Shown: piece after piece, positions 40,653 to 48,665 of the stretch
Numbering within the stretch: position 1 is the first letter of the stretch
Layout of the letters: each line of letters opens with the position of its first letter
From: Planctomycetaceae bacterium
Lineage (GTDB): Bacteria > Planctomycetota > Phycisphaerae > Sedimentisphaerales > Anaerohalosphaeraceae
Direction of reading: 5' to 3'
Assembly: GCA_021372945.1 (NCBI GenBank)
Contig: JAJFTK010000123.1
Coordinates: forward strand, 31,278-95,277
DNA length: 64,000 bases
Translations under genes and position numbers: made by a program
Notes under the pieces: generated by a model
What the model saw: only the letters and a program-made list of their open reading frames with translations
Told to the model about the DNA's origin: nothing
Database searches by the model: none

Positions 40653-42611
40653 ATGAGGATCAATGGATCGATGTATCTTGGTATGTTGATATTAGGTTTC
40701 TGTGTGTTCGGGATCGCGGCCCAAGCTGAGGTCGTATGGCTCTCTGAACTGGATCTTTCGCGGATGTCCTGCAGCTTCGGGCAGGCCCAAGCGGATCGAA
40801 GCATCGAACAAAAGCAGTTGACCATCGCCTCGCAGGTTTTTCAAAAAGGGGTAGGCACCTGCGCTGACAGCATCCTTTGTGTCAATCTTAATGGCGGTTC
40901 GAGCCGGTTTTCTGCAAACGTAGGGATCGACGACGAAACCGGCGGCAAGGGCAGTGCTTGCTTCAAGGTCTATGGAGACGGTAAGCCCCTCTACAACAGC
41001 GGCATGGTCAAGGCAGGCGAGCGTGCCAAACCTGTGGATGTTTCCACGCGCGGCATCTCAAAGCTCGTTCTGGCGGTCTCTTCGGCCGCCGGCGGCAGCG
41101 AAATGGATCATGCGGATTGGGCCGACGCGTATTTTGAAGTAACCGGGGTACGGCCGCAGTCTGCCGAAGCCCCCGCTGAATCCAAAGAGATTCGCACTGC
41201 CCGTCCGGGTGCGGCCCCGCAGTTGAATCATCCGGCCGTATTAGGTGCGCGGCCGTCGAAACCCTTCATCTATCGCATTCCGGCAACGGGTGCACGTCCA
41301 ATGCGGTTTTCAGCGGATGGCCTGCCGGGGTCAATGAGGCTTGATCCTGAAAACGGGATATTGACCGGCTCTTCGCCGGAGCAGCGCGGCGAATATAAAT
41401 TGACTCTCACGGCCCAAAACTCTTCCGGCACGGCACAGCGGCCTTTCACGCTGATCGTGGGCGATAAACTGGCGTTGACTCCGCCCATGGGCTGGAACAG
41501 TTGGTACATCCATTACAACCGCGTCACCGATGGCGACGTGCGGACGGCGGCCGACGTGATGATTGCCTCAGGAATGGCCGATTACGGCTATCTTTACGTC
41601 AATCTTGACGATTGCTGGTCGAAGAAGCAGGGCGACGAGCCTTATCGTGACTCGTGCGGAAATATCTTGACCAATGAAAAGTTCCCCGACATGAAGGCCC
41701 TGACCGACTACATTCACAGCAAAGGCCTCCGCGCGGGCCTTTATACGTCGCCGGGCCCATGGACCTGCGGTAAATACGCCGGAAGCTACGGATATGAGCA
41801 GCTTGATGCCCAGCAGTTCGCCCGTTGGGGTTTTGATTTCCTCAAGTACGATTCATGTTCCTATCATCGCTCCAAACAGTACCTTCTCGATAAGAGCCGC
41901 TACGAGTACATGAAGCCCTACGCATTGATGGGCGAGATCCTCAAGAACCTCGATCGTGACATAGTGTACAATCTTTGTCAGTACGGCATGGACAGCGTCT
42001 GGGAGTGGGGGGCCGCCGTCCAGGGGCAGTCCTGGCGAACCATGGGCGACGTCGGTTTCATGTCATTTCTGGACGCGGGCCTTCGAAATTCCCAGTACGC
42101 TGCCTACGCCGGCCCGGGCCATTGGAACGACCCCGACTACATCCTCATCGGGTGGGTGGGCGACGCCCGCAAAATGGGCGAAGGCGCCCCCGTAAACCTC
42201 ACGCCCAATCAGCAGTACCAGTACATGTCCATGTGGTCGCTGATGGCCGCGCCGCTGTTCTTTTCCGGCGATATGGCGCGAATGGATGATTTTACGCTCA
42301 ATGTCCTGTGCAATCCGGAAGTGATTGCCGTCAATCAGGATATTCTCGGCCGACAGGCCGGTATCCCCATCCAGACTGAGGATTATTTCGTGATGATAAA
42401 GCCGCTGTCCGACGGTTCGGCGGCCATCGGCATCTTTAACAAGGCTCCCGTCGAACTGGCAATCGAGGTTACCTGGAAGCAGCTCGACCTGAAAGGTCGC
42501 CAGTCGGTGCGAGATCTGTGGCGGCAGCGTGAGTTGGGCTTGCACAAGACCGGCTACACCATGACATTGCCCGCGCACGGCGTTGAAATGCTGCGCTTGA
42601 CAAAGAACTAA
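40653..42611 (+). CDS. GH27-family alpha-galactosidase with NPCBM domain, secreted
   Basis: 652 residues. Signal peptide (MYLGMLILGFCVFGIAAQAE), then an NPCBM-type carbohydrate-binding domain (about 25-170: WLSELDLSRMSCSFGQAQAD, FQKGVGTCADS, FEVTGVRP). A putative Ig-like linker (IPATGARPMRFSADGLPGSM) follows, and the GH27 barrel starts at PPMGWNSWYIHYN. The nucleophile Asp is in FLKYDSCSY near residue 401 and the acid/base Asp in GHWNDPDYILIGWVG near 490. A C-terminal beta domain closes the protein. The enzyme removes terminal alpha-galactosyl groups, for instance from galactomannan. TGGAGAG precedes the start by 9 bases. It leads a group with a Tat-lipoprotein remnant and a GH115-like gene. 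Confidence 0.94.
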   Translation: MRINGSMYLGMLILGFCVFGIAAQAEVVWLSELDLSRMSCSFGQAQADRSIEQKQLTIASQVFQKGVGTCADSILCVNLNGGSSRFSANVGIDDETGGKGSACFKVYGDGKPLYNSGMVKAGERAKPVDVSTRGISKLVLAVSSAAGGSEMDHADWADAYFEVTGVRPQSAEAPAESKEIRTARPGAAPQLNHPAVLGARPSKPFIYRIPATGARPMRFSADGLPGSMRLDPENGILTGSSPEQRGEYKLTLTAQNSSGTAQRPFTLIVGDKLALTPPMGWNSWYIHYNRVTDGDVRTAADVMIASGMADYGYLYVNLDDCWSKKQGDEPYRDSCGNILTNEKFPDMKALTDYIHSKGLRAGLYTSPGPWTCGKYAGSYGYEQLDAQQFARWGFDFLKYDSCSYHRSKQYLLDKSRYEYMKPYALMGEILKNLDRDIVYNLCQYGMDSVWEWGAAVQGQSWRTMGDVGFMSFLDAGLRNSQYAAYAGPGHWNDPDYILIGWVGDARKMGEGAPVNLTPNQQYQYMSMWSLMAAPLFFSGDMARMDDFTLNVLCNPEVIAVNQDILGRQAGIPIQTEDYFVMIKPLSDGSAAIGIFNKAPVELAIEVTWKQLDLKGRQSVRDLWRQRELGLHKTGYTMTLPAHGVEMLRLTKN

Positions 42612-42632
42612 ACACAAACGAAGGCACCGTGG

Positions 42633-42791
42633 ATGGAACCAAAACCGTGTTCGCGACGCAAATTTCTTGATCTTTCAGTGCGGACTTCCGCGATGGGCAT
42701 GCTGCCGGCGTTCCTGGCGGGCTGTCGGTCCTCAAGGTTCCGCCCAATCAGCCTTCTGTCCAACTCAGGTAACATTGATCCCACTAAATAG
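42633..42791 (+). CDS. 52-residue Tat-type lipoprotein signal, truncated gene or small lipoprotein
   Basis: A short frame of 52 codons with GAAGG 8 bases before its ATG. It reads as a complete twin-arginine lipoprotein signal: SRRKFLDLSVRTSAMGMLPA followed by a hydrophobic run to the lipobox LAGC (Cys about residue 31). Only 21 residues follow before TAG. The next gene, with its own signal peptide, begins 13 bases later. In planctomycetes such Tat signals normally precede large secreted enzymes (oxidoreductases, sulfatases, DUF1501-type), so this is most likely the 5' remnant of a deleted gene. A genuine small lipoprotein is possible. Confidence 0.55.
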   Translation: MEPKPCSRRKFLDLSVRTSAMGMLPAFLAGCRSSRFRPISLLSNSGNIDPTK

Positions 42792-42803
42792 AATGGAAAA
42801 GAC

Positions 42804-44855
42804 ATGTCAAAACTATTGATCAGCAGCCTTATGTTGTTTTTTGCCGCTTTCTCTGCCTGTGTCGCGGCGGATGCGATTGTGCTCAAACCGGGATTTCAGA
42901 TCTACGTGGAAAAAGACGCCCCCATTTCGCTTCAGAATGCGATTGATATTCTCCGGCGGGATATAAAAAATGTGTTGGGTCAGGAGTCCATCATCATAAA
43001 CGATGTCTCTGCTCTGAATGCATCAGGAGCTGCGATCATCGTCGGCGGCTCAGAAGACCTGAAGATCCCCGCCATGCAAGGATTCGAGGCTCATAAGATC
43101 TTTGCCGACCGGGGCCGCCTGATCATTCAGGGAGCCGATCTGCGAGGAACGATCTTCGCCGTTTTCACATTTAGCGAGAGATTTCTGGGCATCAAGCCCC
43201 TATGGTACTGGGCCTGTCTGCAACCGCAAACGAAGGAGCAGATCGAAGTTGCGGCGGATTTCTTGCTGTCCGTTGATTCGCCCAGCGTTAAGTACCGCGC
43301 TTGGTTCCCCAACGATATGGATATGTTCACGCCCTGGCGCCAGCAGTCGGATTTCAATAACGGCGTCTGGCTGGAGACGATGCTTCGCCTCAAGCTCAAT
43401 ACGGTCAACTGGAACGGCGCCGTCTTCGACAAACCCTACGCCGTCTCGGACGACTTCAAGCTCATCCGCAAATACGGGCTTTACGTCACGTTCCATCACC
43501 ATAACCCCATGAACGCCTGTTTCTCCGGCTGGAAGGACTATTGGGCGCAGTACAAAAAACAGGATCCGCCACAGCTTCTCTTGTCCAATGAAGACCTCAT
43601 TAAGGACTACTGGCGCTACAATGTTCAAACACTGGTGAAGAACGGCTTGGATGTGATATGGGTCGTTAACTTCCGCGGCAATACCGATGGTCCGTACTGG
43701 GATACCTTCAAGGATGCGCCCACCGGCATGAAGGAACGCGCCGAGATCATCAATCGTATGGTTCGCGACCAGGTCGAGATCATCCGCCAGGAGACCGGCC
43801 AGTCCAATCCGCCCATCCGAATGATCTTCTACAATGAGCTTTCCGATTTGCTGGCACAAGGGCTGCTAAAACCGCCCGTGCAAGACAACTTGATGTGGAC
43901 CTTTGTGGCGGCCCGACGCGACCACTTCCCCAACTTTGATATCCAGCAGGTGCCTATTCCGAAAAACGTCAGCATCGGCTACTATATGAACCTCCAGTTT
44001 ACTTCCACCGGCTCTCACCTGGCGCAGGCCGAAGGCCCCTGGAAGATGGAACAGAATTACCGCTATGTGGCAAGCAAGGGCCATTTGGCATTTTCCGAAC
44101 TCAACGCCGGCAATCTCCGCGAGCACCTGCTGGGCCTGTCGGCCAATGCCGACATGCTCTGGGATTGGAACAACTACAGCACGGATAACTATGTTCTGGA
44201 TTTCTGCAGTGATTACTTTGGCGCCGCCCATGCGCAGGCTGCGGCGGGCCTTTATAAGGACTTCTTCAATGCGTATTGGCTGCCGAAAAAGAGCGACTTG
44301 CCCGGCTTTGACCGTCAGTACATCTTCCAGGACCTGCGTTATCAAAAGGCGATCGGCCAACTGGCGAAGGTGTTCTTTGCGCCGTATAATCCCAACCCGC
44401 TCCGCGATTTTCCCAACGAACAGTTTCCCGGCCGCACCTTCCGCATCGAACCGAAGGATAACAACGCGGACAACCAGGTGGACGCCATCCTCAATGGCAC
44501 GCGTGACAGCGCCGTCAGATTTGAAGCGGTCGTGCGGCAGGCAAATGAACTTTATGAAAAGCTTGATGCGCCAAGTAAACCGTTTTTCAACGACAATCTC
44601 AGGGCCCAAGCGAACTTCATGCTCAATCTGAACAACACGCTTTACAATTATTGTCTGGCTTATAAGCAAGGCGATCCAGCCCAACGGAAAAAAGATCTGC
44701 AGCTCGCCTGCCAGTATGCCGAGCAGACACAGGACGCGATCCTGCAGGCCGCGCATGATGATTTTGCCGAATGGTACGCGCAGGAACGGATCTTCAATCT
44801 GGAGAATTTTGTAAAGACTGTGCAAGGTACGTGGGCAAAAGCGCGGGCTCAATGA
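42804..44855 (+). CDS. GH115-like alpha-glucuronidase, secreted
   Basis: 683 residues with a signal peptide cut near CVAADA. The N-terminal domain (LQNAIDILRRDIKNVLG, AAIIVGGSEDL, LRGTIFAVFTFSERFLGIKP) and the barrel start (YRAWFPNDMDMFTPW, WLETMLRLKLNTVNWNG) match the GH115 layout. Family members remove (4-O-methyl)-glucuronic acid from xylan or arabinogalactan. This one is at the short end of the family, which often exceeds 800 residues, and lacks an extra C-terminal domain. The usual FINDEE-type segment reads FPNDMD here, so it is divergent and substrate specificity is uncertain. GGAAAAG lies before the ATG. Probably cotranscribed with the GH27 gene. Confidence 0.78.
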   Translation: MSKLLISSLMLFFAAFSACVAADAIVLKPGFQIYVEKDAPISLQNAIDILRRDIKNVLGQESIIINDVSALNASGAAIIVGGSEDLKIPAMQGFEAHKIFADRGRLIIQGADLRGTIFAVFTFSERFLGIKPLWYWACLQPQTKEQIEVAADFLLSVDSPSVKYRAWFPNDMDMFTPWRQQSDFNNGVWLETMLRLKLNTVNWNGAVFDKPYAVSDDFKLIRKYGLYVTFHHHNPMNACFSGWKDYWAQYKKQDPPQLLLSNEDLIKDYWRYNVQTLVKNGLDVIWVVNFRGNTDGPYWDTFKDAPTGMKERAEIINRMVRDQVEIIRQETGQSNPPIRMIFYNELSDLLAQGLLKPPVQDNLMWTFVAARRDHFPNFDIQQVPIPKNVSIGYYMNLQFTSTGSHLAQAEGPWKMEQNYRYVASKGHLAFSELNAGNLREHLLGLSANADMLWDWNNYSTDNYVLDFCSDYFGAAHAQAAAGLYKDFFNAYWLPKKSDLPGFDRQYIFQDLRYQKAIGQLAKVFFAPYNPNPLRDFPNEQFPGRTFRIEPKDNNADNQVDAILNGTRDSAVRFEAVVRQANELYEKLDAPSKPFFNDNLRAQANFMLNLNNTLYNYCLAYKQGDPAQRKKDLQLACQYAEQTQDAILQAAHDDFAEWYAQERIFNLENFVKTVQGTWAKARAQ

Positions 44856-44873
44856 ATGTGATCTGTTTTAAAA

Positions 44874-44910
44874 TAAAAAAGGACGCAGGGCAAATCCCCG
44901 GCGTCCTTTC
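44874..44910. terminator. Bidirectional intrinsic terminator between convergent genes
   Basis: GGACGC-aGGG-caaat-CCCCg-GCGTCC forms the stem (44881-44906). An A-run lies on its left (a T-run for the minus strand) and TTT on its right. It ends the GH115-like gene from the left and the deacetylase-like gene from the right. Confidence 0.85.
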
Positions 44911-44924
44911 TGTGTTAGCAGCTT

Positions 44925-46484
44925 TTAATTAAGCCATTGTTCGGACAACACCAACAGGTCGGCCAGATTCACCTGGCAATCCTCGCCCGCAAGGTCGGCC
45001 GTCAATGAGCAATCTGCCGGATCGCCGGCCGAAAGCCACTGTGCGGCCAGGACAGCAAAGTCGTCCATATTGATAAGGCAATCACCTGTCAGGTCCGCTT
45101 GCTTTGTGCACGGTACAGTAAACGTCGCATCCGCATGGGGCTGCACCAGGATGCCGTCCCACTCAGCAATGTAGGGATATTCGCCGGTAGGCAGTGAGGT
45201 CTGGATCAGCAGGGTGGCTGCGCCCGCGGCATCGGTTTGCGCCGTCTGTTCTTCCATCGTGCCGTTGCCATCGGCGTCGAACAGGAACGTAATCGTTTGT
45301 CCAACCAGCGGTGTAGTGCCATTCGTCAAAACGGCTCGCAGCGTGCCTTCTGCAACGGTCCCGTTGAAAGCGAGCGTAACATTATCAGCCACGACAGCGG
45401 CATTGTCGATGGCGTCTCCGATGCCGTCATGATCGCTATCCGCCTGATCCGGGTTGAATACCGTGGGGGCATTGTCGAACGCAACCGCCAGTGAGTAATC
45501 GCCCATGGTCATCGGCTGACCGTTGGCATTCACAAAATCCAGCAGGGTCATCCACATGTCCCAGCGGCCTGGGTCAACCATGTTGTTTTCGCGGTTGTCG
45601 CCGCCGGAAACAGAACAGTAGACCAATCGAGGAAGTTCGTTGCAATACCGAGTCGACCATTCGACCTCTTCGATCAGCCATGTATTCAGACCTCCAGACT
45701 GCATAATCGACTGCAGATAGGCCTCGTAACTGGGCTTTCCGTGTGTGTCGGGGTCCACTTGCAGGTCGGCACTGGCATGGAACAATCCGTAAGGATCAAA
45801 TTGTTCGTGCAGGTTGCCCTCAGGGCTAAATATTGGGTTATCTTCATCATAGAAGCTGGCACTGAAGCCGACATATCCAAGTTCCGCCGCCGCCTGACGG
45901 CTGGGAGTATCGTACGCGTTATAGGGCGGCGAATAGCTGATCAGCGGGTTAGCAGCAGTCGTCCAGTCCACTTTCGGCGATGTGGCCGGGTCAGCACCGC
46001 TATCTGCCAGCCACATATCGAGGTAATCGCCGGTAAGCGTGCGCTGCCCGACACGGAGGTACTGGAACATTTCAGCAGCGTTAAAGCCGCACGTCTCGCA
46101 CGAATAGAAATTCCGATCCGTCATATCGGCCCAGTCGCCTTTTAACGTATTGTTCGCGTGGTATGTACCGTGCTGGCCGATTTCGAGGTTAGGATTGCTG
46201 AGGCGAGCATTCATCCAGCGAATCGGGTCAGGGTCACCATACGCATTCCAGATCTTTTTTGGAATCGTTATCAAAGTAATCGGGGTTGATTTGCCGCCGG
46301 GCAGATCTGTGGGAACAGAGTAGTAAGGGTAGTTGGGATCAGCCGGGTTACCGTTGGTTGCAGGCTCGTCACCGACTCGGTTATAACTGTAATTTCGGTT
46401 GAGAGCCCACTCCTCAGGCGACAAAATGGCGGCATCCGTCATGGTTTGTATAAATTCATTTTGAAATTGCCGGCCCAATGCCAT
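44925..46484 (-). CDS. Secreted polysaccharide-deacetylase-like protein with dockerin-like tail, 5' end apparently lost
   Basis: 519 residues as read. The N-terminal half has deacetylase/NodB-like landmarks: PKKIWNAYGDPDPIRWMNAR, IEIGQHGTYHANNTLKGDW-type HGxxH segment (read here as IGQHGTYHANN) and ISYSPPYNAYDTPSRQAAAE. A beta-sandwich (GTVAEGTLRAVLTNGTTPLV) and two dockerin-like segments (ADLTGDCLINMDDFAVLAAQ, DLAGEDCQVNLADLLVLSEQ) follow. There is no signal peptide, although everything else says secreted. The ATG at 46484 lies exactly where minus-strand coding meets a 50-base copy of GH18 sequence, so the true 5' end is missing by rearrangement or mis-assembly. The exact enzyme activity is not established. 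Confidence 0.72.
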   Translation of the reverse strand: MALGRQFQNEFIQTMTDAAILSPEEWALNRNYSYNRVGDEPATNGNPADPNYPYYSVPTDLPGGKSTPITLITIPKKIWNAYGDPDPIRWMNARLSNPNLEIGQHGTYHANNTLKGDWADMTDRNFYSCETCGFNAAEMFQYLRVGQRTLTGDYLDMWLADSGADPATSPKVDWTTAANPLISYSPPYNAYDTPSRQAAAELGYVGFSASFYDEDNPIFSPEGNLHEQFDPYGLFHASADLQVDPDTHGKPSYEAYLQSIMQSGGLNTWLIEEVEWSTRYCNELPRLVYCSVSGGDNRENNMVDPGRWDMWMTLLDFVNANGQPMTMGDYSLAVAFDNAPTVFNPDQADSDHDGIGDAIDNAAVVADNVTLAFNGTVAEGTLRAVLTNGTTPLVGQTITFLFDADGNGTMEEQTAQTDAAGAATLLIQTSLPTGEYPYIAEWDGILVQPHADATFTVPCTKQADLTGDCLINMDDFAVLAAQWLSAGDPADCSLTADLAGEDCQVNLADLLVLSEQWLN

Positions 46485-47537
46485 CTGGACGGTGTGGATC
46501 TGGACTGGGAGCCTGTTTCGTCGTCAACCGATTATGCGTCCAGGCAGTTTCCGGTCTCTTCCATTCGCTTCAATGATTTCACGCACGTGATCTTCTTTTC
46601 CATCTATCCCAATTCAAATGGCAGTCTTAATTTCAGTCAGGTTACCCTGGATCATTTAACTTCGCTTGTTTCGCGGGCTCATGCACAAAACACGAAAGTC
46701 CTGATCTGCGCCGGAGGGTGGAATCTGTCCGGCGGCTTTAGCCCGATGGCCGCAAGTTCATCCGCACGCGCTGCATTTATTGAAAATATGAAGAACTTCT
46801 GTCTTACGTATCATCTGGACGGTGTGGATCTGGACTGGGAGCCTGTTTCGTCGTCAACCGACCGCACAAACTACACGCTCTTGATCCAGCAGATGAAGCC
46901 GGTGCTTGCGGCCGAAGGCCTTAGTCTGAGCATTGCCGTTTTCGCGCAAGGACAGGAATTCTTGCCCGCCGCCATCAGCAGTATCGATTGGATCAGCGTG
47001 ATGGCCTATGACCTGGGGTATCCGCATTCGACCTATGACGCGGCGATGTCTGCCGTCGATCATTGGCGAGCGTATGGCTTTGTACCGTCAAAGATTGTGC
47101 TTGGTGTTCCTTTTTACGGACGGGATTCTGTTCCCGGCTATTTTGCCTATACGGATATTGTTAAAGATTATCATCCGGCCCCTGAACAGGATATGATTGC
47201 CGGCATCAGTTACAATGGCCCGGCCACAATCGAAAGCAAGACTGCCTGGCTGGTGCAAAATGATTACGGCGGGATTATGTGCTGGGAGCTGACGCAAGAT
47301 ACAACGGATTCGACTTCGTTATTGAATGCGATAGCCAAAGGATTTCATGCGAACAGCCCGCCTGATTTCAATGGAGACAACGCCATTGACGCAATCGATC
47401 TGCGCTATGTGGTTGAACATTGGCTTATGGCCGAATGCAGTGTTACGAATGCGTGGTGCGGCAGGGCGGACCTGGATCTTTCAGCGCAAGTCACGCTCAC
47501 GGATGTTGCGGTTTTTGCAGGCCATTGGCTGGATTGA
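46446..47537 (+). CDS. GH18-family chitinase-like protein with dockerin-like tail, 5' end disrupted
   Basis: The GH18 barrel runs from about base 46532: FNDFTHVIFFSIYP, VLICAGGWNLSGGF, the catalytic motif LDGVDLDWEP near residue 125, WISVMAYDLGYP, KIVLGVPFYGRD and GIMCWELTQD. The C-terminus has dockerin-like segments (DFNGDNAIDAIDLRYVVEHW, DLDLSAQVTLTDVAVFAGHW). The first residues are not natural: bases 46446-46481 are the antisense of the neighbouring deacetylase gene, and 46482-46531 are an exact copy of 46812-46861, which encodes the catalytic motif. No signal peptide or real start remains. It would hydrolyse chitin or related beta-1,4-GlcNAc polymers if intact elsewhere. It overlaps the minus-strand GGDEF gene by 41 bases at its 3' end. 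Confidence 0.75.
   Translation: MYKFILKLPAQCHLDGVDLDWEPVSSSTDYASRQFPVSSIRFNDFTHVIFFSIYPNSNGSLNFSQVTLDHLTSLVSRAHAQNTKVLICAGGWNLSGGFSPMAASSSARAAFIENMKNFCLTYHLDGVDLDWEPVSSSTDRTNYTLLIQQMKPVLAAEGLSLSIAVFAQGQEFLPAAISSIDWISVMAYDLGYPHSTYDAAMSAVDHWRAYGFVPSKIVLGVPFYGRDSVPGYFAYTDIVKDYHPAPEQDMIAGISYNGPATIESKTAWLVQNDYGGIMCWELTQDTTDSTSLLNAIAKGFHANSPPDFNGDNAIDAIDLRYVVEHWLMAECSVTNAWCGRADLDLSAQVTLTDVAVFAGHWLD
46482..46531 (+). repeat. 50-base direct repeat, copy 1 (at gene junction)
   Basis: Identical to 46812-46861, 330 bases downstream and in the same reading frame. It contains the GH18 active-site coding sequence. Bases outside the repeat differ at once on both sides. Confidence 0.95.
46812..46861 (+). 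repeat. 50-base direct repeat, copy 2 (genuine GH18 active site)
   Basis: Exact match to 46482-46531. This copy is in its proper place within the GH18 barrel, after NFCLTYHLDG and before DRTNYTLLIQQMKPVL. Confidence 0.95.
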
Positions 47538-48510
47538 CTGGCTCGCCAACAAGGTAAACCCTGTTCTTGCCGCTGCGTTTGGCTTCGAGCATGGCCTGGT
47601 CAGCCCTTTCGAATAGGACCTCGGCGCTGGACGCATCATTGGGAAAAGTCGCTAGTCCGCCGCTGATGGTTAATGACCCCTTTCCCTTGATCCCGAGCAT
47701 ATCAAATGAAGCGGCACTCATCTCCTTCCGAAAGCGTTCGGCCATAAAGAATGCCTCTTTCGGATGGTCTCTGGCGGTGCGTCGATCCTCGGCGGTCTGT
47801 TCGGCCATGTCTCGCTCCACTGACCGGTCCCAAAAGACGACCGCGAATTCATCTCCTCCAAGTCGGGCCACGACGTCCTGGGTGCGGCAGCAGCGGCGCA
47901 TCAGGCTGGCCGTCTGACGCAGCACACGGTCCCCGACAGAGTGGCCATAGGTGTCGTTATAATGTTTGAAATCATCGATATCGAAAAGCAATAAGGTCAC
48001 CTGGAAACTGCATCGAACTGCCTCCTGCAGGATCGCCGGAAGAAAATGCCGCAGGTAACGCCTGTTCTTCAGCCCGGTCAAATCATCCTGCAGAACCAGG
48101 ATCTCTAATTCCCTGATCCTTCGATCCTTTTCATTTTCGTGCGCAAATTCCGCTGGCTTCATCCGGCGGCGGTCGAATGTCAGAAGATCCGCGTCGATCG
48201 GGCAGATTAAATAATCCGCTCTCTTGTTCCCTGCCTGCCTGAGGGCCTCGCGAACCTCGGGTTCTTCGTGCATTCGTGCCAAAACAATGATCTCGGTATC
48301 GGCGCAAGATTGGCAGAACGCCTTCAGGTTCCGGCGCTTGGGTTCCTGAAGATCGGAAAAAACGATAAAAACTTTTTCGAATGGATTATTGCTTGCGAGC
48401 TGCACACACTCTTGAATGGATTGACACGTTCTGCAGGAAATGCGGCCCCCGCGAACCACTCCCTCTTGCTTGCCCATCCAAAGGCAGTTTTTTGGGTCAA
48501 CGTTTATCAT
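47497..48510 (-). CDS. Diguanylate cyclase (GGDEF domain)
   Basis: 337 residues, no TM segment. The N-terminal 130 residues look like a receiver- or partner-binding fold (EKVFIVFSDL, TEIIVLARMHEE, RADYLICPID), but no clear phospho-acceptor Asp is evident. A GGDEF domain follows: DDLTGLKNRRYL, LLLFDIDDFKHYNDTYGH and the active site RLGGDEF. Its RxxD inhibitory site (RTQD) lies in the usual place upstream, so product inhibition by c-di-GMP is likely. It makes c-di-GMP, which commonly drives exopolysaccharide production; the EPS/exosortase locus lies immediately upstream on the same strand. It has its own promoter and overlaps the GH18 gene convergently. Confidence 0.92.
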   Translation of the reverse strand: MINVDPKNCLWMGKQEGVVRGGRISCRTCQSIQECVQLASNNPFEKVFIVFSDLQEPKRRNLKAFCQSCADTEIIVLARMHEEPEVREALRQAGNKRADYLICPIDADLLTFDRRRMKPAEFAHENEKDRRIRELEILVLQDDLTGLKNRRYLRHFLPAILQEAVRCSFQVTLLLFDIDDFKHYNDTYGHSVGDRVLRQTASLMRRCCRTQDVVARLGGDEFAVVFWDRSVERDMAEQTAEDRRTARDHPKEAFFMAERFRKEMSAASFDMLGIKGKGSLTISGGLATFPNDASSAEVLFERADQAMLEAKRSGKNRVYLVGEPVNPANGLQKPQHP

Positions 48511-48569
48511 TCGTCCCGGATGATCACCTCGTCAACGGCCATCAGGCTGAGGAATATTCTCCTATAATC

Positions 48570-48598
48570 AATATACTAAATATCGAGAACAAAGTCAA
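48570..48598 (-). promoter_or_regulatory. Minus-strand sigma-70-type promoter of the diguanylate cyclase gene
   Basis: On the minus strand TTGACT (48598-48593) and TATATT (48575-48570) are spaced by 17 bases. The predicted start near 48563 gives a leader of about 50 bases. Confidence 0.7.
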
Positions 48599-48611
48599 CC
48601 CAAACCTGGGC

Positions 48612-48650
48612 GCAAAAAAGAGGCCCGACCAGTCTGCGGCCAGGCCTCTT
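48612..48650 (-). terminator. Intrinsic terminator of the EPS/Wzc operon
   Basis: AAGAGGCC (48618-48625) pairs with GGCCTCTT (48643-48650). The minus strand then runs into TTTTT, directly downstream of the Wzc-like gene. Confidence 0.85.
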
Positions 48651-48665
48651 GTAAGCGGTAACGCA

